Source of the DNA: Vallitalea sp.
GTDB lineage: Bacteria > Bacillota > Clostridia > Lachnospirales > Vallitaleaceae
Direction of reading: 5' to 3'
Assembly (NCBI GenBank): GCA_025210235.1
Contig: JAOASG010000003.1
Location: 1-64,000, forward strand
Length of the DNA stretch: 64,000 bases
Shown here: positions 1 to 8,000 of the stretch, in pieces
Position numbering within the stretch: position 1 is the stretch's first letter
Layout of the letters: every line of letters starts with the position of its first letter
Translations under genes and position numbers: made by a program
Notes under the pieces: model-generated
The model's database searches: none
Told to the model about the DNA's origin: nothing
The model's input: only the letters and a program-made list of their open reading frames with translations

Positions 1-128
1 GTTTCTTCTGGAGTATAAGGCTGTTTATCGTATACGTCAGCCTTTAAACTGTTTATTTCTTTTCCATCAATCGTTCCAATAAATCTTTTAATTCCTAGTA
101 CGGTAACTTGTTGTTTCATACCATTCAT
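1..128 (-). CDS. Hypothetical protein of the mobile element, 3' end cut by the window
   Basis: A leftward open frame runs off the left edge after 42 codons and is not interrupted. The ATG at 128 is chosen because AGAGGA lies about 8 bases upstream on the minus strand; an in-frame ATG at 146 has no ribosome binding site. The visible N-terminus begins MNGMKQQVTVLGIKRF and contains a short beta-rich stretch with a GTIDGKEI motif. I do not recognise the family. It lies downstream of the leftward consensus promoter at 725-753 and after the 101-residue gene, so it probably belongs to the element's early leftward operon. Confidence 0.6.
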   Translation of the reverse strand, partial: MNGMKQQVTVLGIKRFIGTIDGKEINSLKADVYDKQPYTPEE

Positions 129-223
129 TTTATCAATTCCTCTCATATTTATTTAATTTATTTATATAAAGGAGATAGAGATACTACCCCCGATTTACTG
201 TATATAGTTACTAAACCTACATA

Positions 224-529
224 TCAATTTAGTAGCTTAAGGCAATCATCCAATATCAACGATTTAATATACTCTTTGTTTTCAAGTTTATGATTATCAA
301 GTTCAATTTTGCCCTTTTCAATAATTTCTATAATTTTTAATGCTGATTCATTTCGCTTATCCACTATTTGTAACTCTTGAATTTTGTCTTGGTAATGTTT
401 TATCATGTATTCTATAGCTTCAATTCCATCATCACCAAGCATAATTCTTGCCATTTCATCTTCTAAAAGTTCTTCTGCATTAGTTATCATGTCTTGTAAA
501 TCTTTAATTCTTTCATTAACTCCTTGCAT
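224..529 (-). CDS. Small coiled-coil protein of the mobile element, function unknown
   Basis: This encodes 101 residues that are almost entirely charged and helical, with heptad-like spacing typical of a coiled coil (NERIKDLQDMI near the N-terminus, KIIEIIEKGKIELD later). There is no signal peptide, membrane segment or recognisable enzymatic motif. GGGAG precedes the ATG at 529. It is the first gene downstream of the leftward promoter at 725-753 and is divergent from the XRE repressor, which is the position of an early gene in a phage or integrative element. No function is assigned. Confidence 0.7.
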   Translation of the reverse strand: MQGVNERIKDLQDMITNAEELLEDEMARIMLGDDGIEAIEYMIKHYQDKIQELQIVDKRNESALKIIEIIEKGKIELDNHKLENKEYIKSLILDDCLKLLN

Positions 530-700
530 TTATTTCTCTCCCTTCAATAGTGGTTATTTCAACTATTATTTGTTACTTTAAATGCTTTTTTAACGTCTTT
601 AGAATAACGTATTTGTTAGAAGTGAGTATTTAGAACTGTTTATTTTATTTATCAGATATGATATAATTAAGACAATAAGTTAAACCGAAACATTAATTTT

Positions 701-806
701 GTTTAATGTATTGAACTTAATTATATTATAGTCTAATTCATTAAACTTGTCAAGATTTTTTTCTAATAAATTATACTTTTTTTGAGGAGGGTTTAATACA
801 TTGAAC
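701..806. promoter_or_regulatory. Three operator-like repeats controlling the XRE repressor region
   Basis: Three related 16-bp sites follow the pattern GTYTAATNNATTRAAC: O1 at 701-716 (GTTTAATGTATTGAAC), O2 at 731-746 (GTCTAATTCATTAAAC) and O3 at 791-806 (GTTTAATACATTGAAC). Each is an imperfect palindrome. Their starts are 30 and 60 bases apart, close to whole numbers of helical turns. O2 fills the spacer of the leftward promoter. O3 covers the TTG start of the repressor, which suggests autoregulation. A rightward promoter is less clear: TTGTCA at 748 with TATACT at 772 (18-base spacer), or TTGTTT at 699 with TATATT at 722. Binding by the adjacent repressor is inferred. Confidence 0.75.
725..753 (-). 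promoter_or_regulatory. Consensus leftward promoter of the mobile element
   Basis: On the minus strand the -35 hexamer TTGACA (753-748) and the -10 hexamer TATAAT (730-725) are both perfect and separated by 17 bases. The spacer contains operator 2 (731-746), so repressor bound there should block RNA polymerase. The promoter reads toward the 101-residue gene and the partial gene at the window edge. Confidence 0.85.
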
Positions 807-1133
807 TCAATAGGGGATAGATTAAACAAATTATTGAAAGACGCAGAAATAAAAGCACCTGAATTAGCTAATAAAATAGGTGTATCAAAAGGAACAATAT
901 ACAATATAATAAACGGAAAAACTATTCCAAAACAAGATACCATCTCAAATATTGCAAAGGAACTTGATACAACTACTGATTATCTAATTTTTGGAACAAA
1001 TGAATATAAAGACACAATAGAGCAGCAACTATTAGAAGCATTCAGAGAATTGAATTATGATCATAAAGTTGAGATAGTAGGAGAAACAACTAAACTCTTA
1101 ATTAAACAACGTTTAGATGAAAAAAAAGACTAG
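801..1133 (+). CDS. XRE-family (Cro/CI-like) helix-turn-helix repressor
   Basis: This 110-residue protein has an N-terminal HTH_3 domain (about residues 5-62): KAPELANKIGVSKGTIYNI is the helix-turn-helix, followed by a conserved IPKQDTISNIAKELD segment. The C-terminal 45 residues are helical and probably mediate dimerisation. It lacks the peptidase domain of LexA/CI-type repressors, so SOS cleavage of this protein itself is not expected. The start is TTG at 801 with GAGGAGG at 784-790; the start codon lies inside operator O3. It is probably the master repressor of the integrated element, silencing the leftward promoter. Confidence 0.88.
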   Translation: MNSIGDRLNKLLKDAEIKAPELANKIGVSKGTIYNIINGKTIPKQDTISNIAKELDTTTDYLIFGTNEYKDTIEQQLLEAFRELNYDHKVEIVGETTKLLIKQRLDEKKD

Positions 1134-1147
1134 TTATCTAGTCTTTT
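1124..1147. terminator. Bidirectional terminator shared by the repressor and the LexA-controlled ORF
   Basis: AAAAGACTAG and its exact complement CTAGTCTTTT are separated by four bases. The A and T runs allow termination in both directions. The hairpin overlaps the stop codons of both convergent ORFs. Confidence 0.8.
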
Positions 1148-1240
1148 AATTTGCTTAATTATATTCAAACATTCTTCACGATTCGTAAAATCAATATCTA
1201 ACAATATCAGCATTTCAAGAATATCTAAAAAAATCCTCAT
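1130..1240 (-). CDS. 36-residue peptide under a LexA-box promoter, function unknown
   Basis: A short ORF begins with ATG at 1240 and has AGGTGA 7 bases upstream. The product is a 36-residue peptide with a hydrophobic N-terminal stretch (IFLDILEMLILLDI) and a basic C-terminus (KQIKRLDN). It could be an amphipathic or membrane-active helix. It overlaps the last bases of the repressor gene tail to tail. Its promoter has consensus hexamers and two LexA-type boxes, so it is predicted to be made during the SOS response. The family is not recognised. The good ribosome binding site, promoter and terminator support a real gene, but coding cannot be proved from so short a sequence. Confidence 0.55.
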   Translation of the reverse strand: MRIFLDILEMLILLDIDFTNREECLNIIKQIKRLDN

Positions 1241-1278
1241 TAAAAATCACCTGTTATATTTAGAGTGTCATAAGATAG

Positions 1279-1349
1279 CGAACATCTGTTTCCATTATAT
1301 TATCATATTACAATACATTTTGTCAATATGAATTGCGAACATTTGTTCT
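1279..1349 (-). promoter_or_regulatory. SOS-type promoter with two LexA boxes
   Basis: The minus strand has TTGACA (1326-1321) and, 16 bases on, GATAAT (1304-1299). Two Gram-positive LexA-type sites flank it: CGAACATTTGTTCT at 1336-1349, with a perfect GAAC-N4-GTTC core, lies upstream of the -35; CGAACATCTGTTTC at 1279-1292, with one core mismatch, lies just downstream of the -10. This is the normal arrangement for LexA repression. It drives the 36-codon ORF. Confidence 0.75.
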
Positions 1350-1410
1350 ATTATTGTTCGGATTTAATTTAGTTAGAAGTTCATAATTCCACATTTTCGT
1401 ACATAACTAA

Positions 1411-1452
1411 CTTCGGACCGGAGGGTTGTGGGTTCGAGTCCTACCACGTGCG
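1411..1452 (+). other. Attachment site: 3' half of a tRNA-Arg-like gene
   Basis: The sequence starts in an anticodon loop (CTTCGGA, anticodon UCG), continues with the 3' anticodon strand CCGGA, a variable loop, a T arm containing GGTTCGAGTCC, and the 3' acceptor strand CACGTGC. The bases before 1411 cannot pair with the CCGGA strand, so the 5' half of the tRNA is missing. This is the pattern left at the distal end of an element that integrated into the 3' end of a tRNA gene. The intact tRNA should lie to the left of the window. No integrase gene is visible in this 1.4 kb. Confidence 0.8.
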
Positions 1453-1459
1453 TATGAAA

Positions 1460-1501
1460 AAAGACAACGATTTTATCAGCTTTGTAGCTATCGTTGTCTT
1501 T
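1460..1501 (+). terminator. Terminator downstream of the tRNA remnant
   Basis: AAAGACAACGAT (1460-1471) pairs perfectly with ATCGTTGTCTTT (1490-1501), with a further short AGCT stem inside the loop. It lies just after the tRNA 3' end and is probably the original tRNA terminator, now on the chromosomal side of the junction. Confidence 0.75.
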
Positions 1502-1622
1502 AACTTTCTTAACTATTATTTCACTTTAGGTAATAAATAATTTATTTTCATATTTATTCTTAATTTATTTTATTAGTATTTTACCATTTTTCTAATATCA
1601 CCACTAGCCTTATACTAGCCTA

Positions 1623-1821
1623 GTAGATGGATAGTTATTAAAAAGTAGTGACTTTTAAATTATCCTTAGAAAATCTTAGTGAATGGAAGAATAGTTTCCG
1701 TTAAGGAAATTAAATGTTTGACTGCAAGGAGTTTTTAATTTTTAGGAAATTATTCTGGAATGAACTTAGTTTTTCTTAGGATGATTTAACCTGAACGTAT
1801 TTTTAATAACTATCCATCTAC
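1623..1821. repeat. 199-bp imperfect palindromic element (MITE-like)
   Basis: The ends are perfect 22-bp inverted repeats starting GTAGATGGATAGTTATTAA at 1623-1644 and complementary at 1800-1821. Complementarity continues with interruptions through most of the interior, so the whole element could fold into one long hairpin. It contains no ORF. Its GTAGATGG ends resemble the ends of the element at 36243-36352, and both are preceded by AGCCTA. No target-site duplication is evident. The rest of the 1502-1863 gap is AT-rich and shows nothing else. Confidence 0.7.
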
Positions 1822-1863
1822 GACCGTCTTGTACAATATATATTAATTTATTATATTATATAT

Positions 1864-4584
1864 TTACAATTCTATATAATTAAACTTAATCCCCAACTCC
1901 TCTAATATTTGCCTCTCTCTCTTATGACATGATAATATTATTATCTGCCTATTTAAATTACCTAAGGCTTTTAGTACCATTTTTAACCTTTCGACATCAT
2001 ATTGAACAAAACAATCATCCAAAATCAATGGAAGTGATATATCTTCTTTTATAATATTAGTAATCCCTAACCTTAATCCAAAATACATTTGGTCAATAGT
2101 TCCTTTACTTAATGACTCTATTGAAATCAACTCATGATTTTCAGGTTCATATGTAAGTATTTCCATGTTAGGATTTATCTTAATATCATTATACTTTTCA
2201 TTAGTGATTTTACTTATAACATCAGATACTTTTTCATTTAATTTTGGTGTAAAGTTATTTTGTATATCTATTGAAATTTCTTCAATAGCTTCCTTCGCCA
2301 TAGTTAGAGCCTTTATCTTCTTGTCAAATTCCATTTTCTTATTTGATTTAATAGAAATATCTTCTTCAATTTGAATTATCGGTCTAACGTCTTTTTGCAA
2401 ATTAACTATTTGAGTTTCAAAAGAAGTTATCTCTTTATTAAGATGAAGTATATCATTTATTAATTTATCTTGTTCTATCAATAACTCATCTTTGGATTTG
2501 TTGGTAGTTATATTTCTGGAATTATATTTTGTTAACTTTTCTTTTAATCCTTCTAGAGTATTATCTCCTAATAATCTACTTAACATTTCTTTCTTATTAT
2601 TTATATCGTTTACACTACTATAATATAAATATTTTTTTTCTTTAACTTCTTTTAATTCTTTTTCAGTGTGAGCATTATATTCATCAGTTACTGCTTTAAT
2701 ATACTCATTTAACTTATTCAACTCTTCTTTGATATTTGTAAATTTAATTAATTTTACTTTTTTATATTCCTTTTTTTGTTTTATATTTTTTATAGTATCT
2801 TTGAAAATATCGTATTTTTTGTATACTAATTTTATATTATTAATATCTAGTTGAGTTGTTCCTAATAATAAATTAATATAATATTTTAATTTTTCTTCTT
2901 TATTATGTACTTCTATCTCTAATTTATCTAATTCAACAGATGCCTTTTCATATTTTTGTTTATTCTCTTCATATATTACTTTCATATGTAGTGTTTTATC
3001 TTTTAGATTTCTTAATTCCATATATTCTGTACACTGATATTTTTCAAGTATTTTATTTTGTTCATTTAAAATTTTATTTAGTTTATCTTTATTTATATTG
3101 TCTTCTATCTTTGATTTATTAATATCCATTTGTAATTTTTCAATTTGTCTTTTTTTATTTCTATAATTAAATAAAGAATAAATTAATATACACCCAATTA
3201 CAGCAGATACTACAATTATATTTTTATTTGATATAATGTTAATACCAATAGATATTATAAATACTATTAAATATATTAGTGATATTAGTTTACTCTTTCT
3301 ATATGTAACTATCAAATCTTGATAATTTTGTTCTTTTAATTGTATATTGCCTGAGTTGATATTTTTTAATTCTTTTAGTTCTTCAGCTAATTTAGTATAT
3401 TTATATTCATCTTCAATAATACTATTTTCATCTAGCATTTTAGATTTTGTTTTAAGTTCCTCAATATTTACTATCAATTCTTGTAGGTTTTTCTTTTTTT
3501 CTTCATAAATACTATATTCACCTAATATATTTTCAATATACTCTACATCTTCATTTTCTAACATTTTAACTTGATTATATTTTAATGTTTCTTCCTCTAA
3601 ATAATTATCAATCTCAAATAATTCAGCTTTTAATTCCTTATATTGTTGTTTACATAATTCAAATGTATTAAGTTTTTTTATAACTTCATCAATTATTTCA
3701 ACATCTACATCTTTAAAATGTTCTATACTTTTCAGTTGTGAAGTTTTATCATCTATATATCCCTTTAGATGCAAGCCTTCTTCATATATATTTTTTATCT
3801 CTTCTTTATTAAGATATTCGAGTAATTCTTCAATATCATTTTTTGTTTTTTGTAATTTTTTTAATTTATCCGTTATAATACTTAATTGTTCTTGGTTTTC
3901 AACAACCTCTTTCCAAACTTTTTCGGCTTCTATTTTTTCTTTTTTTAGTTTTTTTATTTCTTCTGCCAACTTACCATAGGGCGTTGTCTTCTTTCTAGTA
4001 GCCGTACCTATTTCATCAAGTTTTTTATTTAATTTATCTGTAACGTTTCTTATCGATATTTCTTCATCCTTACTTTCACCTAGATTAATTAAACTATCTT
4101 TTACCTCTTTCACCAAATCATCTGAAGTTCTACAATTTAGCTGACCTATACTGATAGTATTATTAAATGTTGATTTGTTAATTCCCATATGTCTAGAAGC
4201 TGGTTGATATAACTTAGTAACACTATCATAATCAAACTGTTCAGATATATTATCTCCAGTATTATCATCAAAAATATCAACTTTATCATTACGTTTCATA
4301 AAATTTCTTTCGATGCGATAATTAATACGTTGATGATTATAAACTAGTATCCCTCTATAATTATTACTATTATTCCATGGCAGAAATCTATCATAATCTA
4401 ACGAAAACTGTTTATTTTTTCGATAAGGTTTATAAAAACCGTAAAACATTCCTTCAATAAATTTATGTATAGTAGACTTTCCCGCCTCATTATCTCCATA
4501 TATAACATTTATACCATCAGTTAAATCTATCTGTTTATTTTGGTATTTACCAAAACTTATTATATCCAATTTTTCTATATACAT
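1864..4584 (-). CDS. yhaN: YhaN-family AAA ATPase (SbcC/Rad50-like)
   Basis: This 906-residue SMC/Rad50-like ATPase pairs with the YhaO nuclease and is thought to act on DNA ends. Walker A is GDNEAGKST at residues 30-38. The C-terminus carries the ABC signature-like LSKGTIDQMYFGLRLG and Walker B LPLILDD near 851-857. Long coiled coils fill about residues 180-430 and 480-780. They are interrupted near 430-475 by two hydrophobic segments (LISLIYLIVFIISIGI and IIVVSAVIGCILIYSLF), so the protein may be membrane-tethered. Its ATG comes one base after the yhaO stop, so the two are translationally coupled. Length and layout match the family. Confidence 0.9.
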   Translation of the reverse strand: MYIEKLDIISFGKYQNKQIDLTDGINVIYGDNEAGKSTIHKFIEGMFYGFYKPYRKNKQFSLDYDRFLPWNNSNNYRGILVYNHQRINYRIERNFMKRNDKVDIFDDNTGDNISEQFDYDSVTKLYQPASRHMGINKSTFNNTISIGQLNCRTSDDLVKEVKDSLINLGESKDEEISIRNVTDKLNKKLDEIGTATRKKTTPYGKLAEEIKKLKKEKIEAEKVWKEVVENQEQLSIITDKLKKLQKTKNDIEELLEYLNKEEIKNIYEEGLHLKGYIDDKTSQLKSIEHFKDVDVEIIDEVIKKLNTFELCKQQYKELKAELFEIDNYLEEETLKYNQVKMLENEDVEYIENILGEYSIYEEKKKNLQELIVNIEELKTKSKMLDENSIIEDEYKYTKLAEELKELKNINSGNIQLKEQNYQDLIVTYRKSKLISLIYLIVFIISIGINIISNKNIIVVSAVIGCILIYSLFNYRNKKRQIEKLQMDINKSKIEDNINKDKLNKILNEQNKILEKYQCTEYMELRNLKDKTLHMKVIYEENKQKYEKASVELDKLEIEVHNKEEKLKYYINLLLGTTQLDINNIKLVYKKYDIFKDTIKNIKQKKEYKKVKLIKFTNIKEELNKLNEYIKAVTDEYNAHTEKELKEVKEKKYLYYSSVNDINNKKEMLSRLLGDNTLEGLKEKLTKYNSRNITTNKSKDELLIEQDKLINDILHLNKEITSFETQIVNLQKDVRPIIQIEEDISIKSNKKMEFDKKIKALTMAKEAIEEISIDIQNNFTPKLNEKVSDVISKITNEKYNDIKINPNMEILTYEPENHELISIESLSKGTIDQMYFGLRLGITNIIKEDISLPLILDDCFVQYDVERLKMVLKALGNLNRQIIILSCHKRERQILEELGIKFNYIEL

Positions 4585-4585
4585 A

Positions 4586-5677
4586 TTAGTTCACCTTCTC
4601 GCTTAATAAAGCTTCTATTCCTTCGTATAAAGCCAACCTAGATATTTCATCTTCAATATTTTGCTTCTCCATATACTCAATATATTTTCCAATAACGTTA
4701 TCTCTATTGTCTTCTTTTAATTTACCTAAATCATAATCTGGTGTAGTGTTATCTATTATCTCAGCGTAAATTACACATTCTTCTACTCTATTTTTAATAT
4801 ATTCAAGGTCAAAAATTATATCTCTATCTCTAATACCTTTTAAATTAAATCTATATAAGTTATTAAAATCATATTCACTTAGTATAGTAAGAGTATTATC
4901 TATTATATCTTCTATTGTCATATTATTATCTACTTCAATATCTAATATAATAAATTCTCTTTTTGCAAAGGGTAAAAAACTAATATTTAATTTATCTTTA
5001 CTAATTTCTCCTTCAATTATGCCGTGTTTCCCTGTTTCCCCAAAGTCAAGAGGTTCCGGACTACCTGGATATGCTATGTTAGATTCTATAAAATCATGTT
5101 TATGTATATGTCCTAGAGCAACATAATCAAATTCTTTACTTAATAAATTATTTTTATTTATAGGCAAATAATTTGATTTCTGATATATATCTCCATGAGC
5201 TAATAATATATTAATTCTATCCGAATCTTCAACCACAATATCTTTTAATAAATTAGCTGTTATTTGTTTTTTATCCCAACTTAATCCGTATATATCAACA
5301 CCCAGCTCATCAAATGATAGTTTTTCAATATTTGTATCCATTATATAAACATTATTTGCCCAATCTATTAAATTATAATAAGATTTATTATTTATTATTG
5401 GATCATGATTACCTGCAATTATAATTACCTTAGTAGAATTAATTTTACTAAAATATTTATTGATATCTTTTAATTCTCCTATTGTAATAAACTGGTCTTC
5501 AAATAAATCTCCACTAATAAGTAAAAAATTTGCTTGTGTTTCTTCTGCTCTTGATACTATATTAAAAAAAGTTTCTTTTATTTCATTTCTTCTTTTTTTA
5601 GCAAATTCACTACAAAAACTTGCTTTTTTAAATTCCATTCCCATATGAACATCAGCAGTATGAATAAACTTTATCAT
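4586..5677 (-). CDS. yhaO: YhaO-family metallophosphoesterase, DNA repair exonuclease (SbcD/Mre11-like)
   Basis: This 363-residue calcineurin-like phosphoesterase carries all the metal-binding motifs in order: HTADVHMG at residues 6-13, SGDLFED, AGNHDP, LLAHGD and ALGHIHKHD. In Mre11/SbcD-type enzymes these ligate two metal ions for nuclease action on DNA ends. The C-terminal third is a family-specific extension that probably contacts YhaN. GGGGGGAT precedes the ATG. It lies 11 bases after pfkA and directly before yhaN in a leftward operon. In Bacillus subtilis yhaO/yhaN are partnered with yhaM, which is not adjacent here. I found no LexA box in front of this operon. Confidence 0.92.
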   Translation of the reverse strand: MIKFIHTADVHMGMEFKKASFCSEFAKKRRNEIKETFFNIVSRAEETQANFLLISGDLFEDQFITIGELKDINKYFSKINSTKVIIIAGNHDPIINNKSYYNLIDWANNVYIMDTNIEKLSFDELGVDIYGLSWDKKQITANLLKDIVVEDSDRINILLAHGDIYQKSNYLPINKNNLLSKEFDYVALGHIHKHDFIESNIAYPGSPEPLDFGETGKHGIIEGEISKDKLNISFLPFAKREFIILDIEVDNNMTIEDIIDNTLTILSEYDFNNLYRFNLKGIRDRDIIFDLEYIKNRVEECVIYAEIIDNTTPDYDLGKLKEDNRDNVIGKYIEYMEKQNIEDEISRLALYEGIEALLSEKVN

Positions 5678-5688
5678 TGGTATCCCCC

Positions 5689-6762
5689 CTAATCACCGAA
5701 ACTTGTTCCCACTAATTTTCCTGTACTAATTAATATATTATTTTTATCAACTAGTTTTAGCTTTCCAGCAACTTCTTCCAAGGGAGTTGCCCATAACTTA
5801 TTATTTACAATAGAAACTGTCTTTCCATAATCTCTATTTGCAATCATTTCTGCAGCATATGCACCAAGTTTAGTCGCAAGTACTCTATCATAAGGTGATG
5901 GTGAACCTCCTCTTTGTTGATGTCCAGGAATTGTTACTCTTGTTTCTAAACCTAATTTTTTATTAATTTCCTCAGCCAATCTATAAGAAACTGAAGGGTA
6001 TTTCATTTTTTCACGTTGCTTTTTTAACTCCTTTTTCTTTAAAAGAGATTCTTTGGTAGTAATTGCTCCTTCTGAAACTGCAAGAATTGAGAAATCCTTA
6101 CCCGATGAATGTCTTTTCTCAAGTGATCCTAGAATTTTATCAAGACTATATGGAATTTCAGGTATTAAGATTATATCTGCTCCTCCTGCAATTCCAGCAT
6201 TTAAAGCTATCCAACCAGCTTTGTGTCCCATAAGCTCCACTAACATAACTCTATCGTGAGAATCTGCAGTTGTATGAATTCGATCAATTACCTCTGTTGC
6301 AATGTCAACTGCACTGTGAAAACCAAATGTTACATCTGTTCCCCAAATATCATTATCTATCGTTTTAGGAAGAGCAATAATATTAAGTCCCTCTTCTCTA
6401 AGTAAATTAGCATTTTTATGTGTTCCATTACCACCTAGAGTTATTAAACAATCTAAATTTAATTTTTCATAATTATCTACCATACATTTTACTTTATCAA
6501 TATTATCTTTTTCAATTTTTCTCATCTTTTTAAATGGAGTTCTTGATGTTCCGAGTATAGTTCCTCCTCTAACAAGCAATCCTGAAAATTCAATTGGCAT
6601 CATTACTTGATAATCATAATGAATTAGTCCTTTAAAACCATCTTTTATTCCAACTATCTCACAATCAAACATTCCATAAGATGCTCTTGCAACTCCTCTT
6701 ATAGCCGCATTTAGCCCTGGGCAATCTCCTCCACTTGTTAAAATTCCAATTCTCCTCTTCAT
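5689..6762 (-). CDS. pfkA: 6-phosphofructokinase
   Basis: This 357-residue kinase phosphorylates fructose 6-phosphate in glycolysis. It has the N-terminal ILTSGGDCPGLNAAIRG nucleotide-binding loop, the catalytic PKTIDND (132-138), MVELMGHKAGW and the late GHQQRGGSPSPYDR. The ATG at 6762 is chosen because GGAG lies about 9 bases upstream; a longer frame to 6777 would start inside that site. The usual GGDGS is GGNGT (110-114). The Gly of the ATP type is kept, but the lysine of PKTIDND is typical of the PPi type, so the phosphoryl donor cannot be stated with certainty. It is the first gene of the pfkA-yhaO-yhaN operon; TATAAT is visible upstream near 6795. Confidence 0.92.
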   Translation of the reverse strand: MKRRIGILTSGGDCPGLNAAIRGVARASYGMFDCEIVGIKDGFKGLIHYDYQVMMPIEFSGLLVRGGTILGTSRTPFKKMRKIEKDNIDKVKCMVDNYEKLNLDCLITLGGNGTHKNANLLREEGLNIIALPKTIDNDIWGTDVTFGFHSAVDIATEVIDRIHTTADSHDRVMLVELMGHKAGWIALNAGIAGGADIILIPEIPYSLDKILGSLEKRHSSGKDFSILAVSEGAITTKESLLKKKELKKQREKMKYPSVSYRLAEEINKKLGLETRVTIPGHQQRGGSPSPYDRVLATKLGAYAAEMIANRDYGKTVSIVNNKLWATPLEEVAGKLKLVDKNNILISTGKLVGTSFGD

Positions 6763-6837
6763 AAAAAACAACTCCATATTCTAATTAAGTTACAATTTTA
6801 TTATATCCTAACAAATATATTTACATTCACTGCTTAT

Positions 6838-7362
6838 TTATCTTTTAATTTTTAATTTTGGTTTAACCTTATTTACATATACATGTAGAAAGTAACCTAA
6901 AAAATAGTCATATGCTACAAAAAACGCTTCTGCTAACACAATGATATACCAAGTCACAGATATTGGCATTACTATAAATTCTTTCATAATAAAATAGTAT
7001 ATTGTTAGTTCTAAATTAAAAAACACTATCTTTAATATAAACTCAATAATAACAGATAGATTTTTCCTATTAATAAATGACTCAATTAAATATTTAACTA
7101 TACTATATAGACCAAAAAACCCAATATAAGTTATTATTTGAATTTTATCTGGTACTAATATCCATGCCAATAAACTAGATGCTATATAAAAAGTTACCCC
7201 TAAATTTAGCTTAAACTCAATAATAACAATTCCAACAGTAAGCGCTGCCAGTGCATAAATAACCAATGTATTAGTAGTAAAAATAATACTAGATATTAAT
7301 ATAATTTGATTAATAGCTAGCAACATTCCTAAATAAGCTATCTGTTTTGACTTTAACAACAT
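6838..7362 (-). CDS. Polytopic membrane protein of the J-domain operon, function unknown
   Basis: About 174 residues with five or six hydrophobic helices and a basic C-terminal tail ([10 protein letters not shown]). The ATG at 7362 is preferred because AGGAGGGG lies 10-12 bases upstream; an in-frame start at 7386 would lie before that site. The start overlaps the end of the J-domain gene by 10 bases, so it is the third gene of a DUF5685/J-domain/membrane operon. No transporter or enzyme motif is recognised. The location is the cytoplasmic membrane; nothing more can be said. Confidence 0.7.
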   Translation of the reverse strand: MLLKSKQIAYLGMLLAINQIILISSIIFTTNTLVIYALAALTVGIVIIEFKLNLGVTFYIASSLLAWILVPDKIQIITYIGFFGLYSIVKYLIESFINRKNLSVIIEFILKIVFFNLELTIYYFIMKEFIVMPISVTWYIIVLAEAFFVAYDYFLGYFLHVYVNKVKPKLKIKR

Positions 7363-7940
7363 GAAATTAAATCCCCTCCTAAACATTCACAACAACAATC
7401 CGCTAATATAAGTTGTGAACAACATCCACAAGTATCATTATTATGACCTCCTCTATTATATTGATATGCTCTTGAATTATATCCATTCTGAACATTTTGA
7501 AGTCTTGTTAAATGATTTCTATACTCAATATTATTAGGCTCCATATTTACAGCATTTCTTGCATACTCAATACCTTGATTTGTATATCCAGTACCGATTA
7601 AGCATATACTCATTAAATAAAACCATTCAGCATTTCTATCGCTCATATTATTAAGCATATTCATAGCCTCTTGATATCTTCTAACTTGAATATAACTTCT
7701 AATGCTTGCATAATCAGAAGATGAGTAATTAGAATTACTATTATTATAGTTCCCATTATTATTCATCAACGTTTCATATGCTTCTTGCACTTCTCTAAAT
7801 TTTTCTTCCGCCAAATCATTTAAGGGATTATCTGCATATCTATCTGGATGGTACTTTTTAGCTAATTCTCTATATGCTTTCTTTATTTCATCTTTACTTG
7901 CTCCTCTTTCTATTCCTAATATTTCATAAGGGTCTCTCAT
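7353..7940 (-). CDS. J-domain protein with TPR-like middle and Cys-rich tail
   Basis: The first 65 residues are a J domain with the HPD motif at 31-33 (AKKYHPDR), which stimulates the ATPase of Hsp70/DnaK. After an Asn/Ser/Tyr linker come about 60 residues with TPR-like helices ([33 protein letters not shown]). The last 25 residues hold nine cysteines in pairs and triplets (CGCC, DCCCEC, ISCC), which could bind metal or form disulfides. It lacks the G/F and zinc-finger regions of true DnaJ, so it is a specialised co-chaperone. It lies between the DUF5685 gene and the membrane-protein gene. Confidence 0.88.
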   Translation of the reverse strand: MRDPYEILGIERGASKDEIKKAYRELAKKYHPDRYADNPLNDLAEEKFREVQEAYETLMNNNGNYNNSNSNYSSSDYASIRSYIQVRRYQEAMNMLNNMSDRNAEWFYLMSICLIGTGYTNQGIEYARNAVNMEPNNIEYRNHLTRLQNVQNGYNSRAYQYNRGGHNNDTCGCCSQLILADCCCECLGGDLISCC

Positions 7941-8000
7941 TGTCTTATCCTCCTGTTTATGATTAATTTAATCGTATTTCTAACTTATAATATTAATTCT

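Noticed and set aside
5640..6840. LexA box controlling pfkA-yhaO-yhaN, since yhaO/yhaN are reported as damage-related genes
   Set aside because: No GAAC-N4-GTTC motif is present near the pfkA or yhaO starts.
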